From an uncultured Prevotellaceae bacterium (GTDB taxonomy: Bacteria > Bacteroidota > Bacteroidia > Bacteroidales > Bacteroidaceae), in NCBI GenBank assembly GCA_902799905.1, contig CADCCB010000026.1, positions 1-41,356 on the forward strand: a DNA stretch of 41,356 bases, in the 5' to 3' direction. The position numbers were made by a program, and so were the translations under genes. Below, piece after piece: positions 8,701 through 17,075 of this stretch. Each line of letters opens with the position of its first letter. Positions within the stretch are counted from its first letter, which is position 1. The notes beneath the pieces are model-generated. The model saw only the letters and a program-made list of their open reading frames with translations. It searched no databases and was not told where the DNA came from.

Positions 8701-11287
8701 TACGGCCGGCGATGAGGGTATAGACGATATGCACATCATTGGCCGACGAGCCCACCTGTACGGTGACGGGCTTGCCGTCGTTGGGGAACTGGCTGTCAGA
8801 GACATAGAACCAGTCGTCGGTCTCAATGGCGGGCCGCTGGTCATCCAACGAGAACACGATGAACGACTGCTTCACGGTGTCGCCCTCGCAGATGGCCTCC
8901 ACAGTATGGCTGCCGCTCTTGAGATTCGAGAGTTGCGATTTGTGTATGGGGACGTTGGTCTTCGTCTCCTGCCACTTGCCGCTGTCTATACGGTAGCGCA
9001 CAGAGGCATCTATGTCGTTGCCTGCGGCATTGCGCAGATGGAAGGTGACATTGGCACCTTTCTCAGCCAACACCTTGCTGGGCAGGTCGATGGAGAAGGC
9101 CGTCTTGCGGTTACCCAGTGGCAGGGCCAGTTCGGCCTGATGGGTCTCACCGGCCTGATCGGTAACGTCAGCCGAGACAACGAAGTTATAGAACATCGGA
9201 TAGTTTGTCTTAGGCATCGTCAGAGGCATTGGCACCGTGAAAGTGCCGTCGGCATCAGTCACCGTCTCGCCGCTCGCCAACAGTTCGTCATCACTGGCTT
9301 CGACAATATATCCCTGATTCCAGTAGCGCGAATAGGACATCCACCAGAAGGCCCTGCGACGCTCCACCTTATATTTCACTTGGGCACCCTGCACGGGAAC
9401 GCCGGCATAGGAACGGGCCGTACCTTTCACCTGCAAGGTGTCGCCATCGGCATAGTTCTCCTTCACAGCGGGTATCTCGACCTCGAATGTCGGACGCTTG
9501 TATTCCTCCACGCGGAAGTATTCCCTCTGGCCATCGACGTCGATGCTGAAACTGCCCGTCAGCCCCTGACGAGGCAGGATGAAGTCGGCAGCACAAGTAC
9601 CATACTCATCGGTGACGACCTGCTGCTCGCTCACCACCTCACGGTTGGCATCGCGCAAGCGCATCGTCACGCTCTTACCCTCGGTAGCCTGATGCAGATA
9701 GCCGTTCTTGGTAGTATAGATGATAGCGGCAGCATGGACGGGCTGTCCAGGGCGGTAGATGGAGCGGTCAGTATAGATCTCCACACGCTTCACCTCACGG
9801 TCGTTGTTGTACATTGAGAAATAGCCATAGGCCGACAGCGACGGACAGGCTTTGTCATCGGCTGTTGTCAGCCAGGCCCCGGCGATGCTGTTCTCCTTCA
9901 CGTCGAAGAAACACTCACCTTTATTATCCGTGGTCAGCGTCACCGTCTTCTCGCCCCCCTTACTCTTGTAGAGCGACAGTTTCAGATGGGCTCCCTTCAC
10001 GGGCTGACCGCTGGTGGCATTGACCACCACATAGCGCATCTGGTTGTCGGGCAACTTCTGAGACAGCAGACGCAGGTCGCTGACATGATAGAACGTGTTG
10101 GACACCTGCGTACCGATATTGGTGTCGAAGGTCAACAGATAGATGCCCACGGGCAGACCGCTCAAGGTCAACGAGTCCTCGTAAGTCTCCCATGGTTGCT
10201 TGCCCTCATAGACACGTGTCTGTGACAGTTCGGGCAGTTCGGTCATCAGTTTCTGTATCTTCTTGTAGTCTTTCTCATAGGTGGGCGACAGCGACTCCAG
10301 ATCCTCTGCCGTAGCCTTGATGCGATAGACATGCATCGTCACACGATTGATACCTCTCATCCCCAGCGTCACCTGCTGAGATTTTCCAGGTATGGTCACA
10401 CACTCCTTGAGCGATGTCTCCAGGTGTTTCTCTGCCAAGGAGTTACGATTGTTGCGCAACTGACTGATACGTGGCCATGAGCCATACTGCTCTATGGCCT
10501 TCCCCAGATATTCCCATTTCTGCACGATAGTAGCATTGGTCTTCGAAGCCATGAAATTATAGCGTTCGATGACCACCTCGCCCACCTCTTTCAAGTCGGC
10601 ATACTGAGCAATCAGCGAGTCGAGACGCTGCAGGTATGGGGAATTGTTATATAGTTCTACCTCTTGCGGACGCTGATGGCGGAGAGCCTCCAGACTACTC
10701 ATCAGCATGGCCTGACGATTATTACCTTTCTGCAGGTAATAGTCGCGCAAAATATCGTAGCGACTTGCTTCGTAGGCAATGACGCTCAACAGGTCGCCAT
10801 CGTAGATACGGCTGTCATCACCCATGACGATGACGGGTTCGAATACCTGTGCCTTGGTCTTGGCCAGCAAGTCGGGATGGGCCAGTGCCTTGTCGTAGTA
10901 CTGGCGCGACAGGTTGGCCGACTCATCACCAAACCAACGGGTGTTATTCTCATAGACATAGCCCAATACGGCATCGTAGACAGCACGCAGCACCTCAGTA
11001 CCAGCCTGCTGCTCACGCTCCTTCAGGCGTTCGACAGCAGGACGCAGCGAATCGGGCGATATGCTACACTTGGTGGAAGCCTCACGCAGTTCCGCCTTCA
11101 TCAGTTGACCGTAGTTCTGCTCCTTCTCTGCCTTTTTGGCAATTTTCCTGAGCACCTCGATCTCGGTCTGTGGCAAGTCCTCGACAATGGCCTTCTCCAC
11201 CTCTTTCCATAATTCACTATAGGTCTGTCCAAACATAGTCATAGGCATTAAGCATGCAAGGGCCAAGCCCAACAACATCTTCTTCAT
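5723..11287 (-). CDS. Alpha-2-macroglobulin family protein (MG-domain giant), thioester degenerate
   Basis: Bacterial alpha-2-macroglobulins are envelope protease-trapping proteins. This 1854-residue copy has a signal peptide ending TMFGQ, a helical N-terminal region (~22-270), and MG2/MG3-type beta domains with the hallmark YTDRSIYRPGQPVHAAAI (~505-520). An acidic Met/Glu-rich linker lies near 1045-1085, followed by the A2M core (AFFYPRLTTDSEGRV, LPESLTTWRFMGIAHTTD) and an alpha/alpha-toroid thioester-domain region (~1300-1600). Where the family has a CxEQ thioester, residues 1320-1328 read PYDNCALCQ, so the cross-linking site appears altered. ALAC near residues 9-12 resembles a lipobox but lies too early. 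Codons ~1283-1299 contain an inserted dispersed repeat. A DUF1573 gene follows 11 bp downstream. Confidence 0.85.
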   Translation of the reverse strand: MKKMLLGLALACLMPMTMFGQTYSELWKEVEKAIVEDLPQTEIEVLRKIAKKAEKEQNYGQLMKAELREASTKCSISPDSLRPAVERLKEREQQAGTEVLRAVYDAVLGYVYENNTRWFGDESANLSRQYYDKALAHPDLLAKTKAQVFEPVIVMGDDSRIYDGDLLSVIAYEASRYDILRDYYLQKGNNRQAMLMSSLEALRHQRPQEVELYNNSPYLQRLDSLIAQYADLKEVGEVVIERYNFMASKTNATIVQKWEYLGKAIEQYGSWPRISQLRNNRNSLAEKHLETSLKECVTIPGKSQQVTLGMRGINRVTMHVYRIKATAEDLESLSPTYEKDYKKIQKLMTELPELSQTRVYEGKQPWETYEDSLTLSGLPVGIYLLTFDTNIGTQVSNTFYHVSDLRLLSQKLPDNQMRYVVVNATSGQPVKGAHLKLSLYKSKGGEKTVTLTTDNKGECFFDVKENSIAGAWLTTADDKACPSLSAYGYFSMYNNDREVKRVEIYTDRSIYRPGQPVHAAAIIYTTKNGYLHQATEGKSVTMRLRDANREVVSEQQVVTDEYGTCAADFILPRQGLTGSFSIDVDGQREYFRVEEYKRPTFEVEIPAVKENYADGDTLQVKGTARSYAGVPVQGAQVKYKVERRRAFWWMSYSRYWNQGYIVEASDDELLASGETVTDADGTFTVPMPLTMPKTNYPMFYNFVVSADVTDQAGETHQAELALPLGNRKTAFSIDLPSKVLAEKGANVTFHLRNAAGNDIDASVRYRIDSGKWQETKTNVPIHKSQLSNLKSGSHTVEAICEGDTVKQSFIVFSLDDQRPAIETDDWFYVSDSQFPNDGKPVTVQVGSSANDVHIVYTLIAGRTLIESGSIDKSNALVNRKFTYKEDYGDGILLTFAWVKEGKTYTHQTTIRRPLPDKKLKLQWQTFRNRLTPGQQEEWTMTILDPDGKPAKAQLMATLYDKSLDQLCAHNWSLVPYQSLSLPNASWRFTSWGSLHSSRSWRETLLRVPSLEFSYFDHDIYPEAYAIVAYGRAPMMMARMKAAAPMEEEAEMMMDAADDSMQEVVVNQSVEEENDLVEEQQSEAGQVQMRENLQETAFFYPRLTTDSEGRVALKFTLPESLTTWRFMGIAHTTDLMYGSLTDEAVAKKDVMIQPNVPRFIRMGDRATISARIFNTGEKAVTGKARIELIDPETEKVVFADEQPVELAAGSTFAQSFNFVCTEQTPSLLIAKMMVSGEGFSDGEQHYLPVLPNRERVTVTVPFTQNEPGTKTIDLQALLPKANPGKAEANSSLFTIHSSLTIEYTNNPAWLMIQALPSVGHPYDNCALCQSSSYYANAIGRYIIQQNPNVKGVFEAWSREDAQSSTLQSQLSKNEELKDLVLSETPWVMDANREQEQKDRLADFFDTNLMDQRLSSAIDRMKALQGSDGSWSWWPGMSGSMYMTVEISEMLVRLNQMIEVQESQTPVHKKMLDKAFGFMGNEIVDMVNEMKKQEKKGVKVTFPSHMALQWLYICTLDGRQLPSKVQAANDYLIKLLKKETRNQSIFDKAMSAIVLNNKTYVKSLKEYTVYKEEMGRYYDTPRALYSWRDYRIPTQVAAIEAIQRLTPDDTQTISEMQRWLLQEKRTQAWDTPINSVDAVYAFLSEKGQLNSEKLTAATPTVLKVDGKEIETSKATAGLGYVKAVVPSFEGTEGGSVFTAEKTSDGTSWGAVYMQFMQPTSDIKDQSSGISVKREIIIDNSKQTANVQCKVGDRIKVRLTIEADRDYDFVQVVDKRAACMEPVNQLSGYHWGYYCAPKDCSTNYYFDLLSKGRHVIETEYYIDRAGTYETGTCTAGCAYSPEFRGTTHSMTIEVKER
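7391..7440 (-). repeat. Fragment of a dispersed repeat embedded in the alpha-2-macroglobulin gene
   Basis: Read on the minus strand, this segment runs GCGGAAGCAAATTCTTCAC, then CACTATTCACTCTTCCC. It closely matches the 5' part of the intergenic repeat at 41108 and, less well, that at 24523. It is read in frame as EANSSLFTIHSSLT, the same phase as the open frame through the 41108 copy (VANFSLFTFHYSLP). Confidence 0.65.
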
Positions 11288-11312
11288 ACGCGAACATATT
11301 TAGATTATAGCG

Positions 11313-11320
11313 CAAAGATA
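11313..11320 (-). promoter_or_regulatory. Bacteroidetes -7 element for the alpha-2-macroglobulin/DUF1573 operon
   Basis: TATCTTTG lies on the minus strand 26 bp upstream of the start codon. I do not see a clear TTTG at the expected -33 position. Confidence 0.6.
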
Positions 11321-11397
11321 CGAATAAAATATGATTTCCCTCCTTTCTATATCACAAAATAGGATAGTTTAACGGTTTTAAAGAAAAGGGAGTGCCT

Positions 11398-11410
11398 TGA
11401 CATTCTGTCA
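11398..11410 (+). promoter_or_regulatory. Candidate operator upstream of clpB
   Basis: TGACA and TGTCA flank a 3-bp spacer (TTC), forming a perfect palindrome 35 bp upstream of the sigma-54-like element. Its position would suit an activator or repressor site. The role is inferred only. Confidence 0.35.
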
Positions 11411-11444
11411 GCAAGATGCGCCATTTTGTCCACATCACATACAT

Positions 11445-11460
11445 GGGCACGCTCTTTGTT
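11445..11460 (+). promoter_or_regulatory. Sigma-54-like promoter for clpB
   Basis: GGGCACGCTCTTTGTT matches the RpoN consensus TGGCACG-N4-TTGCW at all but the first base and the C of TTGC. The -24 GG and -12 elements are correctly spaced. No TAnnTTTG element is present between here and the start codon. The expected transcription start is ~30 bp before the ATG at 11501, which has an AAGGAG at 11488-11493. Confidence 0.4.
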
Positions 11461-11500
11461 CGCATGTAGTTAAAAGTAAAAAAACGAAAGGAGCAAGACT

Positions 11501-14041
11501 ATGACACTCGACAAATTTACAATCAAAGCACAAGAGACCGTACAACAGGCGGTCACGCTGGCCCGACAGAACGGCCAACAGAGCATAGAGCCCGTCCATC
11601 TGCTGAAAGCACTGACGGACAAGGCTCAGGATATCACCAACTTCATTTTCCAGAAACTGGGCATCAACACCCAGCAACTGGAGGTACTATGCCAACAGGA
11701 GATGCAACATCTGGCCCGCGTGCAGGGCGGCGAGCCCTACCTCTCGAACGACTCGCAGAAGGTTTTGCAGAAGGCTGAGGACCTTGCACATGAAATGAAT
11801 GATGAATTCGTTTCTTGCGAGCCAATTCTATTGGCTCTCCTCGTTGTCAACTCCACCGTCAGCCGCATGCTGAAAGATGCCGGTGCCAACGAGAAGGACA
11901 TGCGGCAGGCCATCCTCGAACTGCGACACGGACAGAAGGTGCAGAGCCAAAGTGCCGACGACAACTACCAGTCACTGGACAAATACGCCAAGAACCTGGT
12001 GGACTTGGCCCGTCAAGGCAAACTCGACCCCGTCATCGGCCGTGATGACGAGATACGCCGCGTGCTGCAGATACTCTCGCGCCGTACAAAGAACAACCCA
12101 GTATTAATAGGTGAACCTGGCACAGGTAAGACGGCCATCGTTGAGGGACTGGCCCAACGTATCATGCGTGGCGACGTGCCTGAGAACCTGAAGGACAAGC
12201 AACTCTTCTCGCTCGACATGGGTGCGCTGGTGGCAGGAGCCAAATACAAGGGTGAGTTCGAGGAGCGACTGAAGAGCGTCATCAACGAGGTGACCAGTTC
12301 CGAGGGCCGTATTATCCTCTTCATTGACGAGATACACACGCTGGTGGGAGCCGGTAAGGGCGAAGGAGCCATGGATGCCGCCAACATACTGAAGCCAGCA
12401 CTGGCACGAGGAGAACTGCGCTCCATCGGTGCTACGACACTGAACGAATATCAAAAATACTTCGAGAAAGACAAGGCCCTCGAGCGCCGTTTCCAGACAG
12501 TCATGGTCGACGAGCCGGATGAACTCTCAGCCATATCTATCCTTCGTGGCTTGAAGGAGCGCTACGAAAATCACCATAAAGTGCGCATACAGGACGATGC
12601 CTGCATCGCCGCAGTCCAACTCTCCGAGCGCTACATCACCGAGCGTTTCCTGCCTGACAAGGCCATTGACCTGATGGACGAGGCTGCCGCCAAACTGCGC
12701 ATGGAGCGAGACTCCGTGCCAGAGGAACTCGATGAGATCATGCGACGCCTTACCCAGTTGGAGATTGAACGCGAGAGCATCAAGCGCGAAATCACCGTGG
12801 GAAGCGGTTCTCCCGCTTCCACCAAACTCGCCGATCTCGACAAAGAAATCGCTGAACTCAAAGACCAGGAACGCGACTTCCGTGCCAAATGGGAAGGCGA
12901 ACGCGCCATCATCAACAAGATTCAGCAGGACAGACAGCAGATGGAGAACCTGCGCCTGGAGGCTGAGCGTGCCGAGCGCGAAGGCGACTACGGACGTGTA
13001 GCCGAGATTCGCTACTCCAAGTTGAAGGCCCTCGAGGACGACATCGCCGCCCTTCAGGCCCAGCAGGACAGTGTGCACAGTGGTTCCCCCGCTGGGAGCC
13101 GTCTCATTCGCGAGGAGGTTACTGCCGACGACATCGCCGAGGTGGTATCACGCTGGACAGGCATCCCCGTCAGCCGCATGATGCAGAGCGAGCGAGAGAA
13201 ACTGCTCCATCTGGAGGAAGAACTGCACCGCCGCGTCATCGGTCAGGACGAGGCTATCACCGCCGTCTCTGATGCCGTGCGCCGCTCACGTGCCGGCTTG
13301 CAGGATCCAAAACGCCCTATAGCCTCGTTCATTTTCCTCGGCACCACGGGTGTGGGTAAGACGGAACTGGCAAAGACTCTGGCTGAATATCTCTTCAACG
13401 ACGAGACCATGCTGACGCGTATAGACATGAGCGAGTATCAAGAGAAGCATACCGTCTCACGACTCATCGGTGCTCCTCCGGGATACATCGGCTACGATGA
13501 GGGCGGACAACTGACGGAGGCCGTGCGCCGCAAGCCTTATCAGGTTATCCTTTTCGATGAAATCGAGAAAGCACACGCGGATGTTTTCAATATCCTGCTA
13601 CAGGTGCTCGACGACGGACGACTCACGGACAACAAGGGTCGCACCGCCGACTTCAAGAACACCATCATCATCATGACCTCGAACGCTACCCGCGAGCAAT
13701 TGCGAGTGACCATGCGACCAGAGTTCCTCAACCGTATTGACGAGATCATCACCTTCACACCGCTGACGAAGCAGCAGATTGCCGAGGTGGTTAGTCTGCA
13801 ACTCACACGAGTGCAGAAGATGCTCGAAAAGCAGGGCTTCACCCTCGAGGTCACACCGCAGGCTATCGACTGGCTGGCACAGGCAGGCTACGATCCCGAC
13901 TTCGGTGCCCGTCCCGTGAAGAGGGCCATCCAGCAGTATCTGCTCAACGACCTTTCGAAGCGTCTGCTGGCAGACGAAGTCAGCCGCGACAAACCCATCA
14001 TCGTAGATGCCTCCGACGATGGCCTGATATTCCGCAACTAA
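11501..14041 (+). CDS. clpB: ATP-dependent disaggregase ClpB (Hsp104 family)
   Basis: ClpB is the hexameric cytoplasmic AAA+ disaggregase that works with DnaK on heat-aggregated proteins. The order is Clp N-domain (1-~145), D1 with Walker [10 protein letters not shown] and Walker [10 protein letters not shown], a coiled-coil M-domain (~400-525), and D2 with [18 protein letters not shown] and arginine-finger region [10 protein letters not shown], ending in the [11 protein letters not shown] sensor-2 segment. Two features are odd. Residues ~433-440 and ~526-533 carry SGSPA-type peptides encoded by hairpin repeats, placed in the M-domain and just after it. In D2 only ten residues separate sensor-1 Asn728 (MTSN) from RPEF, where E. 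coli ClpB has about thirty. Total length is 846 against ~860 in relatives. Confidence 0.95.
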   Translation: MTLDKFTIKAQETVQQAVTLARQNGQQSIEPVHLLKALTDKAQDITNFIFQKLGINTQQLEVLCQQEMQHLARVQGGEPYLSNDSQKVLQKAEDLAHEMNDEFVSCEPILLALLVVNSTVSRMLKDAGANEKDMRQAILELRHGQKVQSQSADDNYQSLDKYAKNLVDLARQGKLDPVIGRDDEIRRVLQILSRRTKNNPVLIGEPGTGKTAIVEGLAQRIMRGDVPENLKDKQLFSLDMGALVAGAKYKGEFEERLKSVINEVTSSEGRIILFIDEIHTLVGAGKGEGAMDAANILKPALARGELRSIGATTLNEYQKYFEKDKALERRFQTVMVDEPDELSAISILRGLKERYENHHKVRIQDDACIAAVQLSERYITERFLPDKAIDLMDEAAAKLRMERDSVPEELDEIMRRLTQLEIERESIKREITVGSGSPASTKLADLDKEIAELKDQERDFRAKWEGERAIINKIQQDRQQMENLRLEAERAEREGDYGRVAEIRYSKLKALEDDIAALQAQQDSVHSGSPAGSRLIREEVTADDIAEVVSRWTGIPVSRMMQSEREKLLHLEEELHRRVIGQDEAITAVSDAVRRSRAGLQDPKRPIASFIFLGTTGVGKTELAKTLAEYLFNDETMLTRIDMSEYQEKHTVSRLIGAPPGYIGYDEGGQLTEAVRRKPYQVILFDEIEKAHADVFNILLQVLDDGRLTDNKGRTADFKNTIIIMTSNATREQLRVTMRPEFLNRIDEIITFTPLTKQQIAEVVSLQLTRVQKMLEKQGFTLEVTPQAIDWLAQAGYDPDFGARPVKRAIQQYLLNDLSKRLLADEVSRDKPIIVDASDDGLIFRN
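12800..12820 (+). repeat. Coding hairpin repeat H1 (clpB M-domain)
   Basis: Arms GGAAGCGG and CCGCTTCC pair perfectly over 8 bp around the loop TTCTC. It contains the shared core AGCGGTTYNCCCGCT and is translated GSGSPAS. Confidence 0.7.
13078..13094 (+). repeat. Coding hairpin repeat H2 (clpB, after the M-domain)
   Basis: Arms CAGTGG and CCGCTG (one G-T wobble) flank the loop TTCCC. It is translated SGSPA and preceded by GTGTGC, as copies H5 and H6 are preceded by GCGTGC. Confidence 0.6.
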
Positions 14042-14057
14042 GCGTTATGTTCATCAC

Positions 14058-14092
14058 AAAGGTGCGACCCTGGTTCACTGGGTCGCACCTTT
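14058..14092. terminator. Strong hairpin terminator after clpB, probably bidirectional
   Basis: A perfect 13-bp stem (AAAGGTGCGACCC with GGGTCGCACCTTT) encloses a 9-nt loop, 17 bp after the clpB stop. It is followed on the plus strand by a T-rich stretch. The A-run before the stem gives a T-run when read on the minus strand, so it could also end transcription from the promoter at 14158-14188. Confidence 0.8.
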
Positions 14093-14151
14093 CTTCGTGT
14101 TTTAGTTAGTATGTCAATTTAAGTTTTGATAGAGGTTGGTCATTGTTGAAT
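14058..14151 (-). ncRNA. Candidate small RNA between clpB and lutC
   Basis: A full promoter at 14158-14188 points toward the clpB terminator hairpin and no annotated gene lies in between. The predicted transcript is ~90 nt and ends in the GGTGCGACCC hairpin. It contains a nine-codon mini frame (MTNLYQNLN). It may be a small RNA, a leader-peptide fragment or an antisense transcript to the clpB 3' end. Confidence 0.35.
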
Positions 14152-14157
14152 GATATG

Positions 14158-14188
14158 CAAAGATAGAAGTTTTTTCTATTATGACAAA
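14158..14188 (-). promoter_or_regulatory. Orphan Bacteroidetes promoter
   Basis: On the minus strand TTTG (14185-14188) is followed by exactly 19 bp and TATCTTTG (14158-14165), an excellent match to the consensus. It lies just after the 3' end of the lut operon and reads away from it toward clpB, with no gene to express. Confidence 0.6.
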
Positions 14189-14222
14189 ACAAATGACCAC
14201 TTTTTTTACCAATTTCCTTAAA

Positions 14223-14846
14223 TTATTTCTTGTTCACGAGCACAACCGTCACACCCCTGGCAGCCTGAGCCCCATACACCAGTGCACCCTCGATATCGGC
14301 GGTCTTACTGGGGCCGCTGATGAAGGTTCCGAACTTATACTGACTGAAGGAGTCTGGCGACGAGGCGATACGGGCATAAGCCTCATGCATATTGTTGACG
14401 ATGCTGTCGGCACTGAGCACAATGACCAGTTGTTCGGAAGCGAAGCAGATGGCTCGTTCCTTCATGGTCTGCGGGATCCAGATGCAGGCATTTTCGGCCA
14501 CGCCAATAGTTCCCCTAATGACTCCCACATCGGCACGGGCCAATTCCTGTGCCTCACTGACGGTATCCGGATTCAACTGAGCCGTGACATCGGGCAGGTT
14601 GCTGGCGATGACGAGGGGATGGGTATCGGCGACTGAATCGCCGACCACGGTACGGATGATGGCGTTGAGGTCTTCACCCTCGGCCATCTCCACTAGTCTG
14701 GCGCCCGCTGTCGTTGTAGTCTTCGCCTTAAACTCGGCCACGGGGTCGGAAAAAGTGATGAGATTCAGACGCGAGAGGTCTGGCATTTCATAGGTCTCGC
14801 GGGTATGACGCCTCAAAGCGTCGAGTATGTTTTCTTTGCTGCTCAT
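14223..14846 (-). CDS. lutC: LutC, LUD-domain lactate utilization protein
   Basis: LutC is part of the LutABC complex that oxidises L-lactate to pyruvate on the cytoplasmic side. The 207-residue product is a LUD (DUF162) domain protein; recognisable stretches are GDSVADTHPLVIASN, IRGTIGVAENACIWIPQT and GTFISGPSKTADIEGALVYGAQAARG. The start MSSKENILDALRR was chosen because its ATG overlaps the lutB stop codon as ATGA, the classic coupling arrangement. The frame continues 29 codons further upstream inside lutB, but that extension is not family-like. It is the last gene of the aldA-lutABC operon. Confidence 0.9.
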   Translation of the reverse strand: MSSKENILDALRRHTRETYEMPDLSRLNLITFSDPVAEFKAKTTTTAGARLVEMAEGEDLNAIIRTVVGDSVADTHPLVIASNLPDVTAQLNPDTVSEAQELARADVGVIRGTIGVAENACIWIPQTMKERAICFASEQLVIVLSADSIVNNMHEAYARIASSPDSFSQYKFGTFISGPSKTADIEGALVYGAQAARGVTVVLVNKK

Positions 14847-16255
14847 AGTTGTTTTTCCTTCCATAATTGGTGGAACGACTTCTGTGGGAACTTCATCATC
14901 CGATGACCATAGGCCCAGGGATTCAGGCTGCACTCAGCAACAGGGGCAGGCAGCCAGTTAGCGGCTGGCGACACGCGGAGGACACCTGTATAGAGTTGTG
15001 GACGGTCGAAGAGGAAAGCCATCGCCTGCGACATAATCTTTTTCATCGGATCGGCACGGTCGAGCATATCCAGTTGCTGACGCCAGCGATAAACCTGTGT
15101 AGATAGGTCGACCTTGACTGGACAGACATTATCGCAGGAACAGCACAACGAACAGGCCGATACGTTATCGCTATAGCGGAAGGGATCGCGCAGCATGCCC
15201 AAGTTGATGCCAATGGGACCTGGGATGAAGTAGGTATAACTGTAGCCGGCAGAACGGCGATAGACGGGGCAGGTGTTCATACAGGCCCCACAGCGCATGC
15301 ATTTCAGCGTCTGCCAGTGTTCCTGGTTGCCCAGCATGCCGCTGCGTCCATTGTCCACCAGCACAATATGCATCTCGCCTCCTGGACGCGGTCCTCGGAA
15401 ATGACTGGTATAGACAGTTGTCTCCTGCCCTGTTCCATTACGTGCCAGCAGCCTCTGAAAGACGCCCATCGCCTGATAGGAGGGGATGAGTTTCTCTATG
15501 CCCATCGACACGATATGGAGTTTGGGGATAGAGGTCGACATATCCGCATTACCCTCATTGGTACATACCACCACATCGCCCGTCTCAGCAATACCGAAGT
15601 TGGCTCCCGTCATGCCGCAGTCAGCCTCCATGAATTGCTGGCGCAGGTGCATGCGGGCCACATAGGTGAGGAAGGTGGGGTCATTCTCGTCGGTGACTGA
15701 ATCACCGACCACACGACCAGTATAGGTAGAAGCAATCTCGTCGAAGTTGGGGATGAGTTTGCGGAATATCTTGCCGATGTCCTCACGGTGGACATGAAGG
15801 GCAGGCATCACAATATGGCTGGGAGCCAGCCGCATCATCTGCAGGATGCGCTCGCCCAGATCGGTCTCTACGACCTCGATGCCCTGTTTCTCAAGGTTCT
15901 TGTTCAGATGGCATTCCTCGGTGAGCATGCTTTTGCTCTTCACCACCTTCTTCACACCGTGGCTCTGCAGAATGTCAAAGACTATCCGGTTATACTCTTT
16001 GGCATCTTGGGCCCAGTGGACGTGAACGCCGTTTTTCACGGCGTTACTCTCAAACTGTTCCAGATAGTCGGCCAGATGGGTAATGGTATGCTTCTTGATC
16101 TGGCTGGCAACCTCGCGCAGGTCTTCCCATTCGGGCAGTGCCTGAGCCATTCGGTCACGTTTCTGGCGAACACCGAAGAAGGTCTTGTCGTGGTGCTCCA
16201 CCACTGCTGGTCTCTGCTGATAGGCCGCTGCGGCCTTTGCATGTAGTGTACTCAC
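14843..16255 (-). CDS. lutB: LutB, iron-sulfur lactate utilization protein
   Basis: This 470-residue protein combines an N-terminal LUD domain (~65-295; VKSKSMLTEECHLN, GVFGIAETGD-like FGIAETGDVVVCTNEGN) with a ferredoxin-like segment carrying two [4Fe-4S] motifs. These are C319-x2-C322-x2-C325-x3-C329-P and C368-x2-C371-x2-C374-x3-C378-P. LutB passes electrons from lactate oxidation. Length and layout match Bacillus LutB/E. coli YkgF. It starts 28 bp after lutA and its stop overlaps the lutC start by 4 nt. Confidence 0.95.
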   Translation of the reverse strand: MSTLHAKAAAAYQQRPAVVEHHDKTFFGVRQKRDRMAQALPEWEDLREVASQIKKHTITHLADYLEQFESNAVKNGVHVHWAQDAKEYNRIVFDILQSHGVKKVVKSKSMLTEECHLNKNLEKQGIEVVETDLGERILQMMRLAPSHIVMPALHVHREDIGKIFRKLIPNFDEIASTYTGRVVGDSVTDENDPTFLTYVARMHLRQQFMEADCGMTGANFGIAETGDVVVCTNEGNADMSTSIPKLHIVSMGIEKLIPSYQAMGVFQRLLARNGTGQETTVYTSHFRGPRPGGEMHIVLVDNGRSGMLGNQEHWQTLKCMRCGACMNTCPVYRRSAGYSYTYFIPGPIGINLGMLRDPFRYSDNVSACSLCCSCDNVCPVKVDLSTQVYRWRQQLDMLDRADPMKKIMSQAMAFLFDRPQLYTGVLRVSPAANWLPAPVAECSLNPWAYGHRMMKFPQKSFHQLWKEKQL

Positions 16256-16283
16256 AAGTTAATAATTGAAAAATGATTGATAA

Positions 16284-17018
16284 TTACAGGCCAGCGGCCA
16301 GAATCTGTACGACATGAATAAAATGGATGGGCAGGTTCTCCTTCTCTGCGATGCCCTGCATGTGCATCAAGCAAGAAGAGTCAGGCCCAGTCACATAGTT
16401 GGCTCCTGTGGCGATGTGGCGCTTCACCTTGTCAATACCCATGCGGCGGCTGACAGCCTGCTCCTCGACAGCAAACATGCCACCAAAGCCGCAGCACTCG
16501 TCAGGTCGCTCTGGCTCCACCACCTCAATACCATCAACAAGCCTCAGCAGGTCGATGATCTTGTTGAACTTGGGCACATGACGCTCCGATGGTGACGAAA
16601 GCCCCAATTCGCGTACACCGTGACATGAGTTATGAACGCTGACCTTATAGGGGAATTTGGCATTCAGACGTTCCACCTTCAGCACGTCGTGCAGGAACTC
16701 AACGATATCCATCGTTTTTCCGGCAGCATCGCACGAATGACCTTTCAGCAAGTTGGGATGAAAGAATCGCACGTAGGCAGCACAACTGGCCGATGGAGCC
16801 ACCACATAGTCGTAAGGTGAAAACAATTGGTCAAATTTCGCCGCCAACGGCTCTGCCTTCCGCTCGAAGCCAGCATTTCCCATTGGCTGTCCGCAACAGG
16901 TCTGCCGTTCTGGGTATTCCACATCGAGCCCCAGACTTTTCAGCAACCGATATGTCGACACGCCTACCTCAGGGTAGAGCGCATCGACATAGCAGGGAAT
17001 GAATAATCCGATTTTCAT
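16284..17018 (-). CDS. lutA: LutA, CCG-domain lactate utilization protein
   Basis: This 244-residue protein has two cysteine-rich CCG domains, as in LutA/YkgE and heterodisulfide reductase-type subunits. The motifs are CCGQPMGNAGF near the N-terminus, HNSCHGVRELGL in the middle, and ECCGFGGMFAVEEQAVS toward the C-terminus. It is thought to bind an Fe-S cluster and form the catalytic complex with LutB and LutC. It follows aldA after 57 bp; that gap has short inverted repeats (AAATGAG with CTCATTT) but no promoter I recognise, so it is probably in the same transcript. Confidence 0.92.
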   Translation of the reverse strand: MKIGLFIPCYVDALYPEVGVSTYRLLKSLGLDVEYPERQTCCGQPMGNAGFERKAEPLAAKFDQLFSPYDYVVAPSASCAAYVRFFHPNLLKGHSCDAAGKTMDIVEFLHDVLKVERLNAKFPYKVSVHNSCHGVRELGLSSPSERHVPKFNKIIDLLRLVDGIEVVEPERPDECCGFGGMFAVEEQAVSRRMGIDKVKRHIATGANYVTGPDSSCLMHMQGIAEKENLPIHFIHVVQILAAGL

Positions 17019-17075
17019 ACTATTTTCAAATTAGAAATTAGAAATGAGTAATGCTTCTCATTCCCCATTTCTCAT

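Noticed and set aside
8087-9817. 576-codon open frame opposite the alpha-2-macroglobulin gene
   Set aside because: It is a His/Arg/Leu-rich shadow of the minus-strand coding sequence with no recognisable domain or signal.
11252-11287. Lipoprotein signal (ALAC) in the alpha-2-macroglobulin-like protein
   Set aside because: The cysteine is at residue 12, too close to the N-terminus for a normal lipobox, and a type I site after FGQ fits better.
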